From: Roseiarcus sp963806935
GTDB taxonomy: Bacteria; Pseudomonadota; Alphaproteobacteria; Rhizobiales; Beijerinckiaceae
Assembly (NCBI GenBank): GCA_963806935.1
Contig: CAWEAT010000010.1
Coordinates: forward strand, 1 to 64,000
Reading direction: 5' to 3'
DNA: 64,000 bases
Made by a program: the position numbers and the translations under genes. Positions 27,718 through 36,507 of the stretch are shown one piece after another (positions within the stretch are counted from its first letter, which is position 1; the number at the start of each line of letters is the position of its first letter). The notes beneath the pieces are model-generated. The model was given only the letters and a program-made list of their open reading frames with translations, had not been told where the DNA came from and searched no databases.

Positions 27718-28623
27718 ATGTCCATTCGTCCCGTCAAGCGCGTCAGCCAATCGGTTCCGACCATGGAGGGGGCGGGCGTCAAGCTTCGCCGCGCCTTCGG
27801 CTTCGGCGACACGTCCGATTTCGATCCGTTCCTGATGATGGACGATTTCCGCGGCGACCGTCCCGAGGACTATCGGGCCGGCTTTCCCTGGCATCCCCAT
27901 CGCGGCATCGAAACGATCACCTACGTGCTCGCGGGCAGCGTCGATCACGGCGACAGCCTCGGCAACCGCGGAACGCTGGGCTCCGGCGACGTCCAGTGGA
28001 TGACCGCGGGCCGCGGCATCCTGCATCAGGAAATGCCGACCGGCGACGCCAAGGGCCGCATGCACGGCTTTCAGCTCTGGGCCAACCTGCCTGCGCATCT
28101 GAAGATGGCCAGGCCCCGCTACCAGGACGTTCCGGCAACCGCGATCCCGGAAGTCATCGACGACGACGGCACAGCCGTGCGCGTGATCTGCGGCGATTTC
28201 TGGGGCAAGACCGGCCCGGTCGACGGCGTCGCCGCCGAGCCGCGCTATCTCGACGTGACGGTGCCGGCGGGTAGACGCAAGCGCCTCAAGGTCGAGGATT
28301 TCCGCCAGGCGTTCGCTTACATCTTCGAGGGCTCGGGCGATTTCGCTTACGCGTCCGAGCCGTTCGGAGCGCTGCGCGAGGCTGAGATCGACGGCGAGGA
28401 GACGCTGGTGCGCGACAAGGTCGGCAACCGCTCGCTCGTCGTGTTCGGCGCCGGCGACGAGATCAGCGTTCAGGCGGGCGACGAGGGCGTGCGCTTCCTG
28501 CTTGTTTCCGGGCGGCCGCTGCGCGAGCCGATCGCCTGGCACGGCCCGATCGTCATGAACACCCAAGCCGAGATCCGGCAGGCGCTGAGCGACCTCAGGA
28601 CGGGAGCGTTCATCAAGAGCTGA
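27718..28623 (+). CDS. Pirin family protein
   Basis: 301-residue bicupin. The metal-binding N-terminal cupin is clear: DPFLMMDDF, AGFPWHPHRGIETITYVLAG (two His) and GRGILHQEMP (His, Glu). These ligands support an iron site as in quercetinase-like pirins. The C-terminal half has AFAYIFEGSGDFAY and VRFLLVSGRPLREPIAW. Start at 27718 after a good AGGAGGG. Single gene; role in bacteria is usually redox sensing or flavonoid oxidation, not determinable here. Confidence 0.92.
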   Translation: MSIRPVKRVSQSVPTMEGAGVKLRRAFGFGDTSDFDPFLMMDDFRGDRPEDYRAGFPWHPHRGIETITYVLAGSVDHGDSLGNRGTLGSGDVQWMTAGRGILHQEMPTGDAKGRMHGFQLWANLPAHLKMARPRYQDVPATAIPEVIDDDGTAVRVICGDFWGKTGPVDGVAAEPRYLDVTVPAGRRKRLKVEDFRQAFAYIFEGSGDFAYASEPFGALREAEIDGEETLVRDKVGNRSLVVFGAGDEISVQAGDEGVRFLLVSGRPLREPIAWHGPIVMNTQAEIRQALSDLRTGAFIKS

Positions 28624-28866
28624 TCGGCCGCTCACGCGGGAAAGCCATCGGGACAGCAAGGCCTCGGCGCGTCCAATGCCGGGGCCTTCCCGCGAGGCTC
28701 GGCCAGACTCAGTCCTCGTCGGCAAATCGCCTGCGAGTCCCGCGATTGCACATCTCTCCGGGTTACACACGTTACGATTTTGTACAAAGAGATCGGAACG
28801 CTCCTCGCCGGGAGGCGTTTGGTCAAAACGGAGCTTTCGCCCGACGGGCGCGGCGGGGTGTGTTTG

Positions 28867-29274
28867 GTGACAAATTCCTTCAAGGGCCGCACCGTGCTTG
28901 TCGTCGAGGACGATTGGCTTTTGCGTGAAGACCTTGTCGGCGACCTTCGGCGCGAGGGGTGGACGGTGCTTGAGGCGGCCACCGGCGCCGGCGCAATCGC
29001 GGCGCTTCGCGAAGCGGATGCAATCGATCTCCTGATTACGGATATCAGGCTGGCCGATGCTGTGACCGGTTGGGACGTCGCGGAAGCGTTCCGCAGGTCG
29101 CATCCGCGCAGCCCCGTCATCTATGCGTCGGGAAATCCTCCCAACCGCGGCCGGCTCGTGAAGGACAGCTGGTTTCTGTCCAAGCCGACCTCAGTTTCGC
29201 AGATCATGCTGGCCTACCGGGAGCTGGTCGGCCACAGCAACAAGAAGTCGAGCGCGCAAGCAGGGCGGCTCTGA
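28867..29274 (+). CDS. Single-domain response regulator
   Basis: About 135 residues from a GTG at 28867, VTNSFKGRTVLVVEDDWLL. CheY-like receiver: EDD acidic pocket, phospho-acceptor Asp in LLITDIRLADAVTGWD, conserved Ser/Thr at VIYASGNPP and the Lys in WFLSKPTS. No output domain and no adjacent histidine kinase, so it probably acts through protein contacts. A longer frame from 28780 exists but its extra residues do not look like the domain. Confidence 0.82.
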   Translation: MTNSFKGRTVLVVEDDWLLREDLVGDLRREGWTVLEAATGAGAIAALREADAIDLLITDIRLADAVTGWDVAEAFRRSHPRSPVIYASGNPPNRGRLVKDSWFLSKPTSVSQIMLAYRELVGHSNKKSSAQAGRL

Positions 29275-29278
29275 ACTT

Positions 29279-29798
29279 TCAGTCGGCCGGGCGGACCATC
29301 CGCGTCATGACGTCATCGCGAGCGACAAGCCAGTGCCAGAGCGCCCCGGCGATATGGAGCGCGACCAGGACGACAAGGATTTGGCGGGTCATGAGATGGT
29401 GCAGCCCGGCGAACGAGGGCAGAAGGAAATAGGCGATCGCGCCGACGATGGGCGCGCCGATCAAATCGACGTAGAGCCCAGCATGCACGGCGGCCGCGAG
29501 CCATTGAAGCACAGCGGCCTGCTTCGGCGGCTTCGGGACGCCGTCGCGGCGGCGCAGCGCGAGGCGCGCCAGCATGGCGATGAGAATGAGGATGCCGATC
29601 GCGATGTGGATCGGCGCCCAGATGGCGCTGGTGTCGGTCGGACGTCCGCCGTGGGCGGCGCGAAAAAGGTCGGTCATGTTGTCGCCCATCACAAATTGAA
29701 AGGCGACCAGAACGAACACGATCCAGTGCAGCGCGATCTGGCGCGACGCTGTAGCGGACCGGCGCCGGCGCGATTTCCTGCGAATTCTGTCCCCTCAC
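29279..29798 (-). pseudogene. Cytochrome b561, frameshifted near the N-terminus
   Basis: Inner-membrane di-heme b561 protein of about 172 residues. GTG at 29798 gives MRGQNSQEIAPAPVRYSV; a frame break near 29748 leads into RQIALHWIVFVLVAFQFVMG (heme His), then IWAPIHIAIGILILIAMLAR, AAVHAGLYVDLIGAPIVGAIAYF and ILVVLVALHIAGALWHWLV. The GTG start overlaps the stop of the preceding glycosyltransferase gene by 4 bases, so translation is coupled, an odd pairing. Confidence 0.8.
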
Positions 29799-31000
29799 CG
29801 TCCGAGCGCCTCACTGTAAATGCTGAGCGTGTCACGCGTCATACGATGGAGCGAGAACGCTTCCGCTATCTTTGCCCGCGACCGGCGGCGGACGGCTTCG
29901 CGCCCGGAAGCGCCGAGCCCAAGCGCGGCTTCGATCGCTGTCGCAAGCGCGGCCGCGTCGCTCGGTTCGGCGAGCCAGCCGGTGCGCGCATCGGCGCCCT
30001 CGTACGGCGGCGCAGCGACGATCTCGCGCGCCGGTCCGACGTCGGAGATGACGGTCAACGCCCCCATTGCCGCGGCCTCGACCGACGTGCGCGTCACGCC
30101 GTCAGCGTTGACGGCGGGAAAGACGACGACCGCCGCGGCGATGAACGCCGCCGGAAGATCGGGCGCGGCGCCGACGCGCACCAGCATGGATTGGACGCCG
30201 CGCTTGACGGCGAGCGCGTCAAGCTCGCGCGCGTACGCCGGTTTTGCGGCGTCGCCGGCGAGCACGAAGCGGACGTCGTCGAGGCCGTGGCTCTTGATCA
30301 GCGCCGCCGCTTCGATGAGCGTCGCCTGGCCGCGTCCGGGCGCGAGCCGCGCTGGCGTGAGCACGACCCGCTCGTGAGGAGCGACGCCCCAGCCTTGGCG
30401 GACGTCGGCGACCCGCCGCCCGCTGATCCGCTCGGGCTGAAGCTTCGAGAGATCCAGTCCGGGACGGACGACCCTGAGGCGCAGGCGCGCGTCAGGGTAA
30501 AGGCCGGCGCCGCGCCGCGCGGCGAATTCGGACCCGGCGATGACGAAATCGCCTTCGGCGACGGCGGTCTCGAAACTGGTGCGCGGAGGCGAGCGCGCGC
30601 CATCGCCATGCAGCGAGGTGATCACTGGACGCTTGGCCTTGCGGCAGGCCTTGACCGCCGCCCAGGCCGCCCAGCGCGAGCGCGCATGGACGAGGTCGAC
30701 CCGCTCGGAGGCGATGATGCGCTGAAGGCGGCGCATGTTGACCGTCATGACGAGCGGGTTCTTGGCCGCCGCTGGAAACTCGACAAAGAGGCCGCCGATC
30801 GCGTGCAGTTCGCCCGCCAGCTCGCCGGAGTCGCTCGCGACCAGCGCCCGCGCGCCCGCCTCCGCGAGCGCCGCGGTGACGGCGAGCGTGGCCCGTTCGT
30901 CGCCGCCGGCGTCGACCGGAGGGATGATCTGGAGGATCGTCCGTCCAGCCAGCGGCGCATTGGTCCCGCGGCCGAACGGAGCGAGCGCGTCGACGCTCAT
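29795..31000 (-). CDS. GT4-family glycosyltransferase
   Basis: About 401 residues from the ATG at 31000. TILQIIPPVDAGGDERATLAVT is the acceptor-side GT-B start; VDLVHARSRWAAWAAVKAC matches the usual domain; the donor side shows VVLTPARLAPGRGQATLIEAA, RFVLAGDAAKPAYARELDA, VFPAVNADGVTRTSVEAAAMG (E-x7-E-like loop) and GWLAEPSDAAALA. Close to the GT4 proteins found in lipopolysaccharide gene sets. Upstream in-frame codons to 31348 are not credible coding. Couples to cytochrome b561 by GTGA overlap. Confidence 0.88.
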   Translation of the reverse strand: MSVDALAPFGRGTNAPLAGRTILQIIPPVDAGGDERATLAVTAALAEAGARALVASDSGELAGELHAIGGLFVEFPAAAKNPLVMTVNMRRLQRIIASERVDLVHARSRWAAWAAVKACRKAKRPVITSLHGDGARSPPRTSFETAVAEGDFVIAGSEFAARRGAGLYPDARLRLRVVRPGLDLSKLQPERISGRRVADVRQGWGVAPHERVVLTPARLAPGRGQATLIEAAALIKSHGLDDVRFVLAGDAAKPAYARELDALAVKRGVQSMLVRVGAAPDLPAAFIAAAVVVFPAVNADGVTRTSVEAAAMGALTVISDVGPAREIVAAPPYEGADARTGWLAEPSDAAALATAIEAALGLGASGREAVRRRSRAKIAEAFSLHRMTRDTLSIYSEALGR

Positions 31001-31087
31001 GCGCCGCCCCCGAAGCAAAGGGAGCGGTTGACTCCCGGCGCCTGCTCGGCCAAGCCCGCATCGCCCCGGGCGTCGTGACCCGGGTTC

Positions 31088-31915
31088 ATGAAGGCGCGGT
31101 CCGCGGGTCGCATCATCGGCAGCGAGCTCAAGGTGTCGGACGCACAGCCGCAGTTCTTGATGGTGGGAAAAGCCCCGAATCAAAGGCGTATCGCCTTTCG
31201 TCGCCGCGCGCCAGTGCGGAGCGGAGCTCCAGGCGTCGTTTGGCTCAGCGGCTATCGCTCCGACATGGGGTCGACCAAGGCGGCCGCCCTCGACGCCGAG
31301 GCCGAGCGTCGCGGTCTCGGCCTGCTGCGATTCGATTATTCCGGCCACGGCCGCTCGGAGGGGCGGCTCGAGGACGGGACGGTTTCCCGCTGGCTCGAGG
31401 AGACGCTGACGCTGGTCAGGGCGGAGACCGAGGGGCCGCAGATTGTCGTCGGCTCGTCGATGGGCGGCTATCTCGCGCTCCTCGCCGCCCGCGCTCTCGA
31501 TGAGGCCGGCGAATCAGGGCAAATCAAGGGTCTCATTCTGATCGCGCCGGCGGTCGACTTCACCGAAGCGCTGATCTGGGCCAGGGCGTCGGACGCGGCG
31601 CGGCGCGCGATCATGGACGAGGGCGTGTGGCGGCGGCCGTCGGCCTATTCGAGCGAGCCCGATTGCTTCACCCGGGCGCTGATCGAGGACGGACGGAAGC
31701 ATCTTCTGCTCGGCGGCGTGATCCGGACGCGCGCGCCGACCGTGGTGCTGCAAGGCATGCAGGACCCGGACGTGCCCTTTGCCCACGCGCTCGCGCTGAT
31801 GCAGCAGCTCGGCGACGATCCGGCGACGCTGACCCTCATCAAGGACGGCGACCATCGTCTCTCGCGCCCGCAGGACCTCGAGATTTTGTTCGACGCTCTG
31901 AAACGGCTGACCTGA
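31088..31915 (+). CDS. Alpha/beta hydrolase
   Basis: 275-residue serine hydrolase. GVVWLSGYRSDM sits at the oxyanion-hole turn, FDYSGHGRSEG is the strand-4 loop, VVGSSMGGYLALLAA carries the nucleophile Ser (GSSMGG), MQDPDVPFAHALAL the Asp and DGDHRLSRPQDLE the His. The form resembles the palmitoyl-protein-thioesterase-like ABHD10 type; substrate unknown. Single gene divergent from the glycosyltransferase. Confidence 0.88.
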   Translation: MKARSAGRIIGSELKVSDAQPQFLMVGKAPNQRRIAFRRRAPVRSGAPGVVWLSGYRSDMGSTKAAALDAEAERRGLGLLRFDYSGHGRSEGRLEDGTVSRWLEETLTLVRAETEGPQIVVGSSMGGYLALLAARALDEAGESGQIKGLILIAPAVDFTEALIWARASDAARRAIMDEGVWRRPSAYSSEPDCFTRALIEDGRKHLLLGGVIRTRAPTVVLQGMQDPDVPFAHALALMQQLGDDPATLTLIKDGDHRLSRPQDLEILFDALKRLT

Positions 31916-31919
31916 CGCG

Positions 31920-32024
31920 CCCTTCTCTTCTCGCGGGAGAAGGCGCCGCGCGAAGCGCGATGCGCCAATCCGAACCCGGGAACCCCTAACCCCTGCGCTG
32001 TCCGCGAAGGGAGAGGGGCGACCT
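31920..32024. repeat. Dispersed palindromic repeat with inverted-repeat arms
   Basis: Contains CTTCTC...GAGAAG arms around 31922-31944 and, at the other side, CCGCGAAGGGAGAGGGG. Similar CTCTCCCCGC/GCGGGGAGAG material recurs at 51140-51259, so this is an intergenic repeat family common in Rhizobiales. Confidence 0.55.
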
Positions 32025-32785
32025 CACTCCCACGTCGCGCCGTAGCGGTGCAGGTTCGCGCCGTGAACCTTGAGCCAGACTTCAGCCCGGTCGGTTCCCG
32101 AATGCAGGCGGCGTACGAGCTTCCAGAAAAACGGCGAATGATTCATGTGCACGATATGCGCGACCTCGTGCGCGGCGAGATAGTCGAGCACGAACGGCGG
32201 CGCGAGAATCAAGCGCCAGGAAAAATTCAAGCCCCCGGTCGATGAGCACGAGCCCCAGCGGCTGACCGTGTCGCGCAGCACGATCCGGCGCGGCTTGACG
32301 CCGAGCTGCTTCGAATGGCGCGCGACCGCGGCTTCAAGATCCTTGCGCGCCTCGCGCTTGAGAAAATCGGTCACGCGCCGCGCCACATGCGGGCGCTCGC
32401 CGGACACGCAGATGAGCGGCCCGCGCTCGCTCGCCTCGAGCCACGCAACCCCGCGCTCGCCCGGCCGATGCACGATGCGATGATCGACGCCGCGCAACGG
32501 CGTCACCGCGCGCGGCGCGAAGGCGACCGGCTCGGGCAGCCGCGCAAGTCTTGTTCCGATCCACGCGGCGTGCCGCTCCGCGAACTCGCGCGCCGACTTG
32601 AGCGACGAGCGCGACGGCATCGTCAAGAGCGCATCGCGCGTCGCGGTTCGAACCCTCAGCGTAAATCGCCGCGACGTGGCGACGCGCTTCAAGGCGACGC
32701 GATAAACCTCGCCGTCGTGAGCGATCTCGATATGCGCCGCCTGCTCCGGCGGCTGGCGTTGGAAAAGACGCAGCATCCCGCCCAA
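32024..32785 (-). CDS. YgjP-like metallopeptidase (M48-type domain, DUF45)
   Basis: 253 residues. Zinc-binding HEVAHIVHMNHSPFFWKLV (HExxH with a third His) lies at the C-terminus, preceded by RRIVLRDTVSRWGSCSSTGGLNFSWRL split by strand elements, characteristic of YgjP/DUF45. The family is linked to proteolysis near restriction or UTP-pyrophosphatase-type genes; activity is not settled. Start may be at 32785 or the ATG nine bases later. Confidence 0.9.
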   Translation of the reverse strand: MGGMLRLFQRQPPEQAAHIEIAHDGEVYRVALKRVATSRRFTLRVRTATRDALLTMPSRSSLKSAREFAERHAAWIGTRLARLPEPVAFAPRAVTPLRGVDHRIVHRPGERGVAWLEASERGPLICVSGERPHVARRVTDFLKREARKDLEAAVARHSKQLGVKPRRIVLRDTVSRWGSCSSTGGLNFSWRLILAPPFVLDYLAAHEVAHIVHMNHSPFFWKLVRRLHSGTDRAEVWLKVHGANLHRYGATWE

Positions 32786-32911
32786 TCCTACCGACCTGTG
32801 TCCGGGTAGGCGCCGGCAGCCCCGCGCGGCCGGCAGGCCCCTTCTCTGCGGCGAATCCTAGTCCAGGCCCGGCCCGAGTTCGCCAGAGGTTTTCTGAGCA
32901 AAATACGCCGT

Positions 32912-33433
32912 TCACCCTAATGTCAGATTCAAGGCGGGCGCCGGCTTCAACTGGACCGGGAGGCCGGCAGCGATGAACACCGCGGCGTCGCAGGCCTGGG
33001 CGATCTCCCGGTTCGCCCGCCCCTGCCAGTCACGAAACACCCGGCCTAGCCTGTGCTCTGGAACAATCCCCATACCAACTTCGTTTGATACCAGGATTAC
33101 CGGCCCGGCGAGTTCGCCGATCGCCCCGGCGAGCCCCGCGATCGCGGCCCCCGGCTCCCTCCCGGCCAGCATCAGGTTGCTTAGCCAAAGGGTGAGGCAG
33201 TCGACCACCACCACCCGGCCGGGACGCGCCTCGGCGGCAAGCGCGCTCGCGACCTCGAGCGGCTCCTCCAGGGTCATCCAGCCCTGGCGGCGCTCGGCCC
33301 GGTGGCGGGCAATGCGCGCCGCCATCTCCTCATCCCCCGCCTCCGCGGTCGCCAGATAGAGCCGCTCAGAGGCGTAAGTCTCGGCAAGGCTCTGCGCATA
33401 GGCGCTTTTTCCGGACCGCGCGCCGCCCAGCAC
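32912..33433 (-). CDS. cobU: Adenosylcobinamide kinase/guanylyltransferase
   Basis: About 173 residues. Bifunctional CobU/CobP phosphorylates adenosylcobinamide and transfers GMP in B12 assembly. LGGARSGKSAYAQSLAE is the P-loop; RLYLATAEAGDEEMAARIARH fits the second motif with the guanylylated His; VVVDCLTLWLSNL and LVSNEVGMGIVP are family landmarks. The N-terminus is uncertain: the frame begins just after a TGA shared with the preceding gene and the only start in good position is a GTG at 33433. No other B12 gene and no cobalamin riboswitch visible. Confidence 0.86.
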   Translation of the reverse strand: MLGGARSGKSAYAQSLAETYASERLYLATAEAGDEEMAARIARHRAERRQGWMTLEEPLEVASALAAEARPGRVVVVDCLTLWLSNLMLAGREPGAAIAGLAGAIGELAGPVILVSNEVGMGIVPEHRLGRVFRDWQGRANREIAQACDAAVFIAAGLPVQLKPAPALNLTLG

Positions 33434-33481
33434 AAGCAGGCTGCGGACATGGGGCGGAGTGTGATCCGCTTTCTTCCATGT

Positions 33482-34574
33482 TCATCCGGTGAAGTTGGCC
33501 GGCCCTACGCCCGGATCACAAATAAGGAAGCGCTCGGTCGGCATCCACCAGACCTCATCGGGGTGAAACCGGTCGATTGCTTTCCAGTCGAAGCCGCATT
33601 TGCGGTACTCGAGCCATACCACTCGCCCGGCGCGCTGCAGGACCATCCGGGCGAAATAGTCCTGGGTGAATAAATCGCCGAACACCATGATCGTAGGACC
33701 GGGCTTGTCCAATGTGGCGACGAAGTCGCTGACCGGGTCCGCCGTCAAAAGTTCCGTCCGCGCCGCCGGCAGGATCAAGTCCTCAACCGTTTCGGTTGCG
33801 TCTTCCCCGAGCATCCGGGCGAGGTCTCCTCCCTCGCGGGCCTCCGGCGGCCCGAGCGCCGACTTCGGATCGAGCCGCCAGTCGGGGCGCCCGTCCGCCT
33901 CGACGATGGCGTTGAACGCCGCCAGAGCGCCGCGCGCCGTCCAATGCGAGTCGTGCTTGTAATAGACCGGCCCCCCGGAGCGCGCCGCCTCGACCGCCGG
34001 GCGAAGGTCGACCGCGGGGACGCCATGCGCCGCGAGCCCGTCGAGCAAGAGGTCGTATTCGGTCCGCCGGCCGCGGTTCTTCGCCCATTCAGGGAGATCG
34101 TCGGAGTAGATCGTGGCGGCGTTCGGCGGCACGGCGACCAGAAACTTGACGCCGCGAGCTTTGAGCGCCGCGTTCATGCGCGCGATGAGGTCAACCGTAT
34201 CGGACACGCGGTGGTCGCGCATGACGAGCCCCGCGCTTTGCTGCACCGCCTCCTCACCGAGGTAGAAGAGGCGGCCGTCGCGGCCGATCAGCACCGAACC
34301 GTTGCCCGCGCTGAGCAGCGGCTTGGTCAGATCCTTGTGGGCCCGGATCAGAACCTGCCGAAGGCCGAAGTGATCGCCGAGGAAGGCGTCGATGCGAGAC
34401 GACAGCGTCAGCCAATCGGCGCGCGGCGCCGGGAATCGTCGGCGCCGGCGCGAGATAGCGCCCCTCCTTGAGAATCGCCGCCGGAGGGTCCGGCCGCACC
34501 ACGCCCAGAACGAGCGGGGTCGCCAGAAGGAGGAAGGCGAGAATCCCGAAATATCGGCGATGGCTGGTCAGCAT
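33482..34574 (-). pseudogene. AlgX/AlgJ-like SGNH acyltransferase protein, frameshifted, nucleophile Ser replaced
   Basis: Exported or membrane-anchored protein of about 360 residues. ILAFLLLATPLVLGVV is an N-terminal membrane helix. A frame break near 34425 joins to DWLTLSSRIDAFLGDHFGLR, LLSAGNGSVLIGRDGRLFYLG and then VDLRPAVEA and YYKHDSHWTARGA, where Asp-x-His is the SGNH pair. The usual GDSF motif reads GDLFTQ because a TTA replaces a Ser codon (33671-33673). AlgX/J-type proteins O-acetylate alginate or cellulose-like polymers together with an MBOAT partner, which is not in the window. Confidence 0.75.
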
Positions 34575-34796
34575 GCCGGATCAGCACCGCGAGGGAAGCG
34601 AACAAGCGCCCTCGCCCCGAGAAGCAAGGCGAAGCCTCGCGTCTCGAAGGATGCTCCACAGCGCGACGCGAGTTCCACTGCTGATGGATCGTCGTTCGAG
34701 GCCGCTTCAGGAGGGAGCCGCAGTTTCCGCCGGCGCGATGAAGTCGTCACGGGAGCGGCTTCTATCCGCTGGCCGCGGGATGCGAAAGCGCCGATC

Positions 34797-36032
34797 TCAC
34801 CGCCACTCGACCTTGAGCGCTTCGAGCCCATGAAAATGGAACGCATCGCGATAGCGCGGCGGCTCGGCGAGGCGCAAGCCCGGCAGCCGGGCGAACAGGA
34901 TCGGCAGCGCGACCGTGAGCTCGAGCCGCGCCAGCGGCGCGCCGACGCAGAAATGGATGCCGGCGCCGAAGCTCACGTGCGGATTGGGCGATCGCCTGCT
35001 GTCGAAGACGTCCGGGTCGGGAAAGCGCGCGGGATCGCGGTTGGCGGCGCCGAGCAGAAGGCCGAGCCTTTCGCCCTTCTTGAAGCGCACGCCGGCGAAC
35101 TCAGCGTCTTCGAGCGCGTAACGCGTGAACAGGTGGAGCGGCGGGTCGAACCGCAGCGCTTCCTCGACTGTGGCGGCGGTCGCGCTTTCGTCCGCGAATG
35201 CGAGGCGCGCATCGACGCCCTGTTCGAGCATCGCCTTCACCCCGTTGCCGATCGCCTGGACCGTCGCCTCGTGGCCGGCGTTCAGGAGCAGGATCACGGT
35301 CGCGACCAGTTCGTCCTCGCTCAACCGCCCGCCGTCGCTCCCGGCGACGAGAAGCTGGCTGATCAGATCGTCGCCGGGATCGCCGCGCCGCGCCCGCGCA
35401 AAAGCGCGCACGAAATCGGCGAATGCGCGCGCCGCCTCGGCCGCGCGCTCCTCGACCTCGCGATTCACCCCGAACTGGTACATCGCGACCATCCGGTGCG
35501 ACCATTCGACGAGCGTCGGCCCCATCTCGCGCGGAACGCCGAGCAGGTCGGCGATCACGGCGACGGGAATGGGAGCGGCGAACTCGGCGATCAGCTCGGC
35601 CGAGCCGTCCGGCGCGAACGCGTCGATCCGCTCGTGCGCCAACGCGGCGATCCGGGGCCCGAGCTTTTCGATCCGGCGCGAGACGAAGGCGCGATTGACG
35701 AGGTTGCGCAGCCTCGTGTGCTCGGGCGGCTCGAGCTCGAGGATCGAATGGCGCTCGAGCGCGTCGAACGACGCAAGATGCGGCTTTGGCTCGGGCCAGC
35801 CCAGTTCCGCCCAACTCATCAGCTGCGTGATCTGGCGACCGAAGCGGCGGTCGCGCAACAGCGCCGACACATCGGCATGGCCGGCAAAGCACCAGAAGCC
35901 ATAATCCTCCCAGAAGAACACCGGCGAAGCCGCGTGGATCGCGGCATAGGCGCGGTAGGGATTGTTGAAAAAGCCGGGTTCGCGCGGGTCGAGCCGCACG
36001 CGGCGCCGCGCCGCGTCTATCGTTGGCGTCAT
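34797..36032 (-). CDS. Cytochrome P450
   Basis: 411 residues from the ATG at 36032. I-helix LLLNAGHEATVQAIG, ExxR as EEALRFDPPLHLFTR, and the heme loop VSFGAGIHFCVGAPLARLEL with the Cys ligand. Soluble bacterial class I form, related in pattern to the CYP families of Rhizobiales (FFNNPYRAYAAIHAASPVFFWEDY start). No ferredoxin or ferredoxin reductase is near, so it needs partners elsewhere. Substrate unknown. Confidence 0.93.
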   Translation of the reverse strand: MTPTIDAARRRVRLDPREPGFFNNPYRAYAAIHAASPVFFWEDYGFWCFAGHADVSALLRDRRFGRQITQLMSWAELGWPEPKPHLASFDALERHSILELEPPEHTRLRNLVNRAFVSRRIEKLGPRIAALAHERIDAFAPDGSAELIAEFAAPIPVAVIADLLGVPREMGPTLVEWSHRMVAMYQFGVNREVEERAAEAARAFADFVRAFARARRGDPGDDLISQLLVAGSDGGRLSEDELVATVILLLNAGHEATVQAIGNGVKAMLEQGVDARLAFADESATAATVEEALRFDPPLHLFTRYALEDAEFAGVRFKKGERLGLLLGAANRDPARFPDPDVFDSRRSPNPHVSFGAGIHFCVGAPLARLELTVALPILFARLPGLRLAEPPRYRDAFHFHGLEALKVEWR

Positions 36033-36248
36033 GGCCGTCCTTACGGCAAGGGGCGTTGGAAGGAAATCGTCATCCTGAGGCGCGGCGGGGCTCCTATTTA
36101 CCGGGCGAGTCGCACAAAAAGCGGCAAAATCTTGCTGATAATCAGAATGCGGACTATGGTGCCCGCTGTCGTCTGATCCTGAACTCGAGGAACCGGGGGA
36201 GGGGACAAGAGGCCCTCGCCTCGTGCTCTTTGACATTGTCGCCGCGTC

Positions 36249-36320
36249 GTCATCGCGAGGAGCGAAGCGACGTGGCGATCCAGGGTGTCCGACCTTTCCC
36301 TGGATTGCTTCGCGCCGCTA
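36249..36320. repeat. Dispersed palindromic repeat (GCGAGGAGCGAAGCGACG type)
   Basis: Reads TCATCGCGAGGAGCGAAGCG, then GGCGATCCAGGG facing CCCTGGATTGC. The same sequence family occurs at 50502-50605. It lies in the gap between the P450 and ThpR genes. Confidence 0.75.
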
Positions 36321-36400
36321 GCAATGTCGGATTCAGTCTCCCGACAAGTCGCATTACGCTTCAAGTTATTGAAAACTCTCGATGAGCGGCCGAGAATTGC

Positions 36401-36505
36401 ATTTGGAATTTGTTGCGGCCGGCTTGGATTTTGTTGCGCCGGATTTGGATTTCGTTGCGGTGGATTTTGATTTTGTTGCGGTCGGCTTTGATTTTGTTGC
36501 GCGAA
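36401..36505. repeat. Five tandem copies of a 21-bp repeat
   Basis: The hexamer GTTGCG recurs at 36412, 36433, 36454, 36475 and 36496, exactly 21 bases apart, in an imperfect unit like TTGGATTTTGTTGCGCCGGA. It starts right after the ThpR stop. Read on the minus strand in the ThpR frame it would give heptads such as RNKIKAD and RNEIQIR; on the plus strand DFVAVDF-type heptads. Being a multiple of three it would keep a frame. Confidence 0.8.
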
Positions 36506-36507
36506 GC

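Noticed and set aside
29333..31078. 581-codon plus-strand open frame opposite the GT4 and cytochrome b561 genes
   Set aside because: Antisense shadow in GC-rich DNA: the residues are mostly Arg, Ala, Asp and Gly with no motif, and the minus strand has clear GT4 and b561 domains.
32786..32911. Cobalamin riboswitch near cobU
   Set aside because: Lies downstream of cobU and lacks the conserved B12-box bases on either strand.
36401..36505. 21-bp array as a CRISPR
   Set aside because: Units are contiguous with no spacers, and no cas gene is near.
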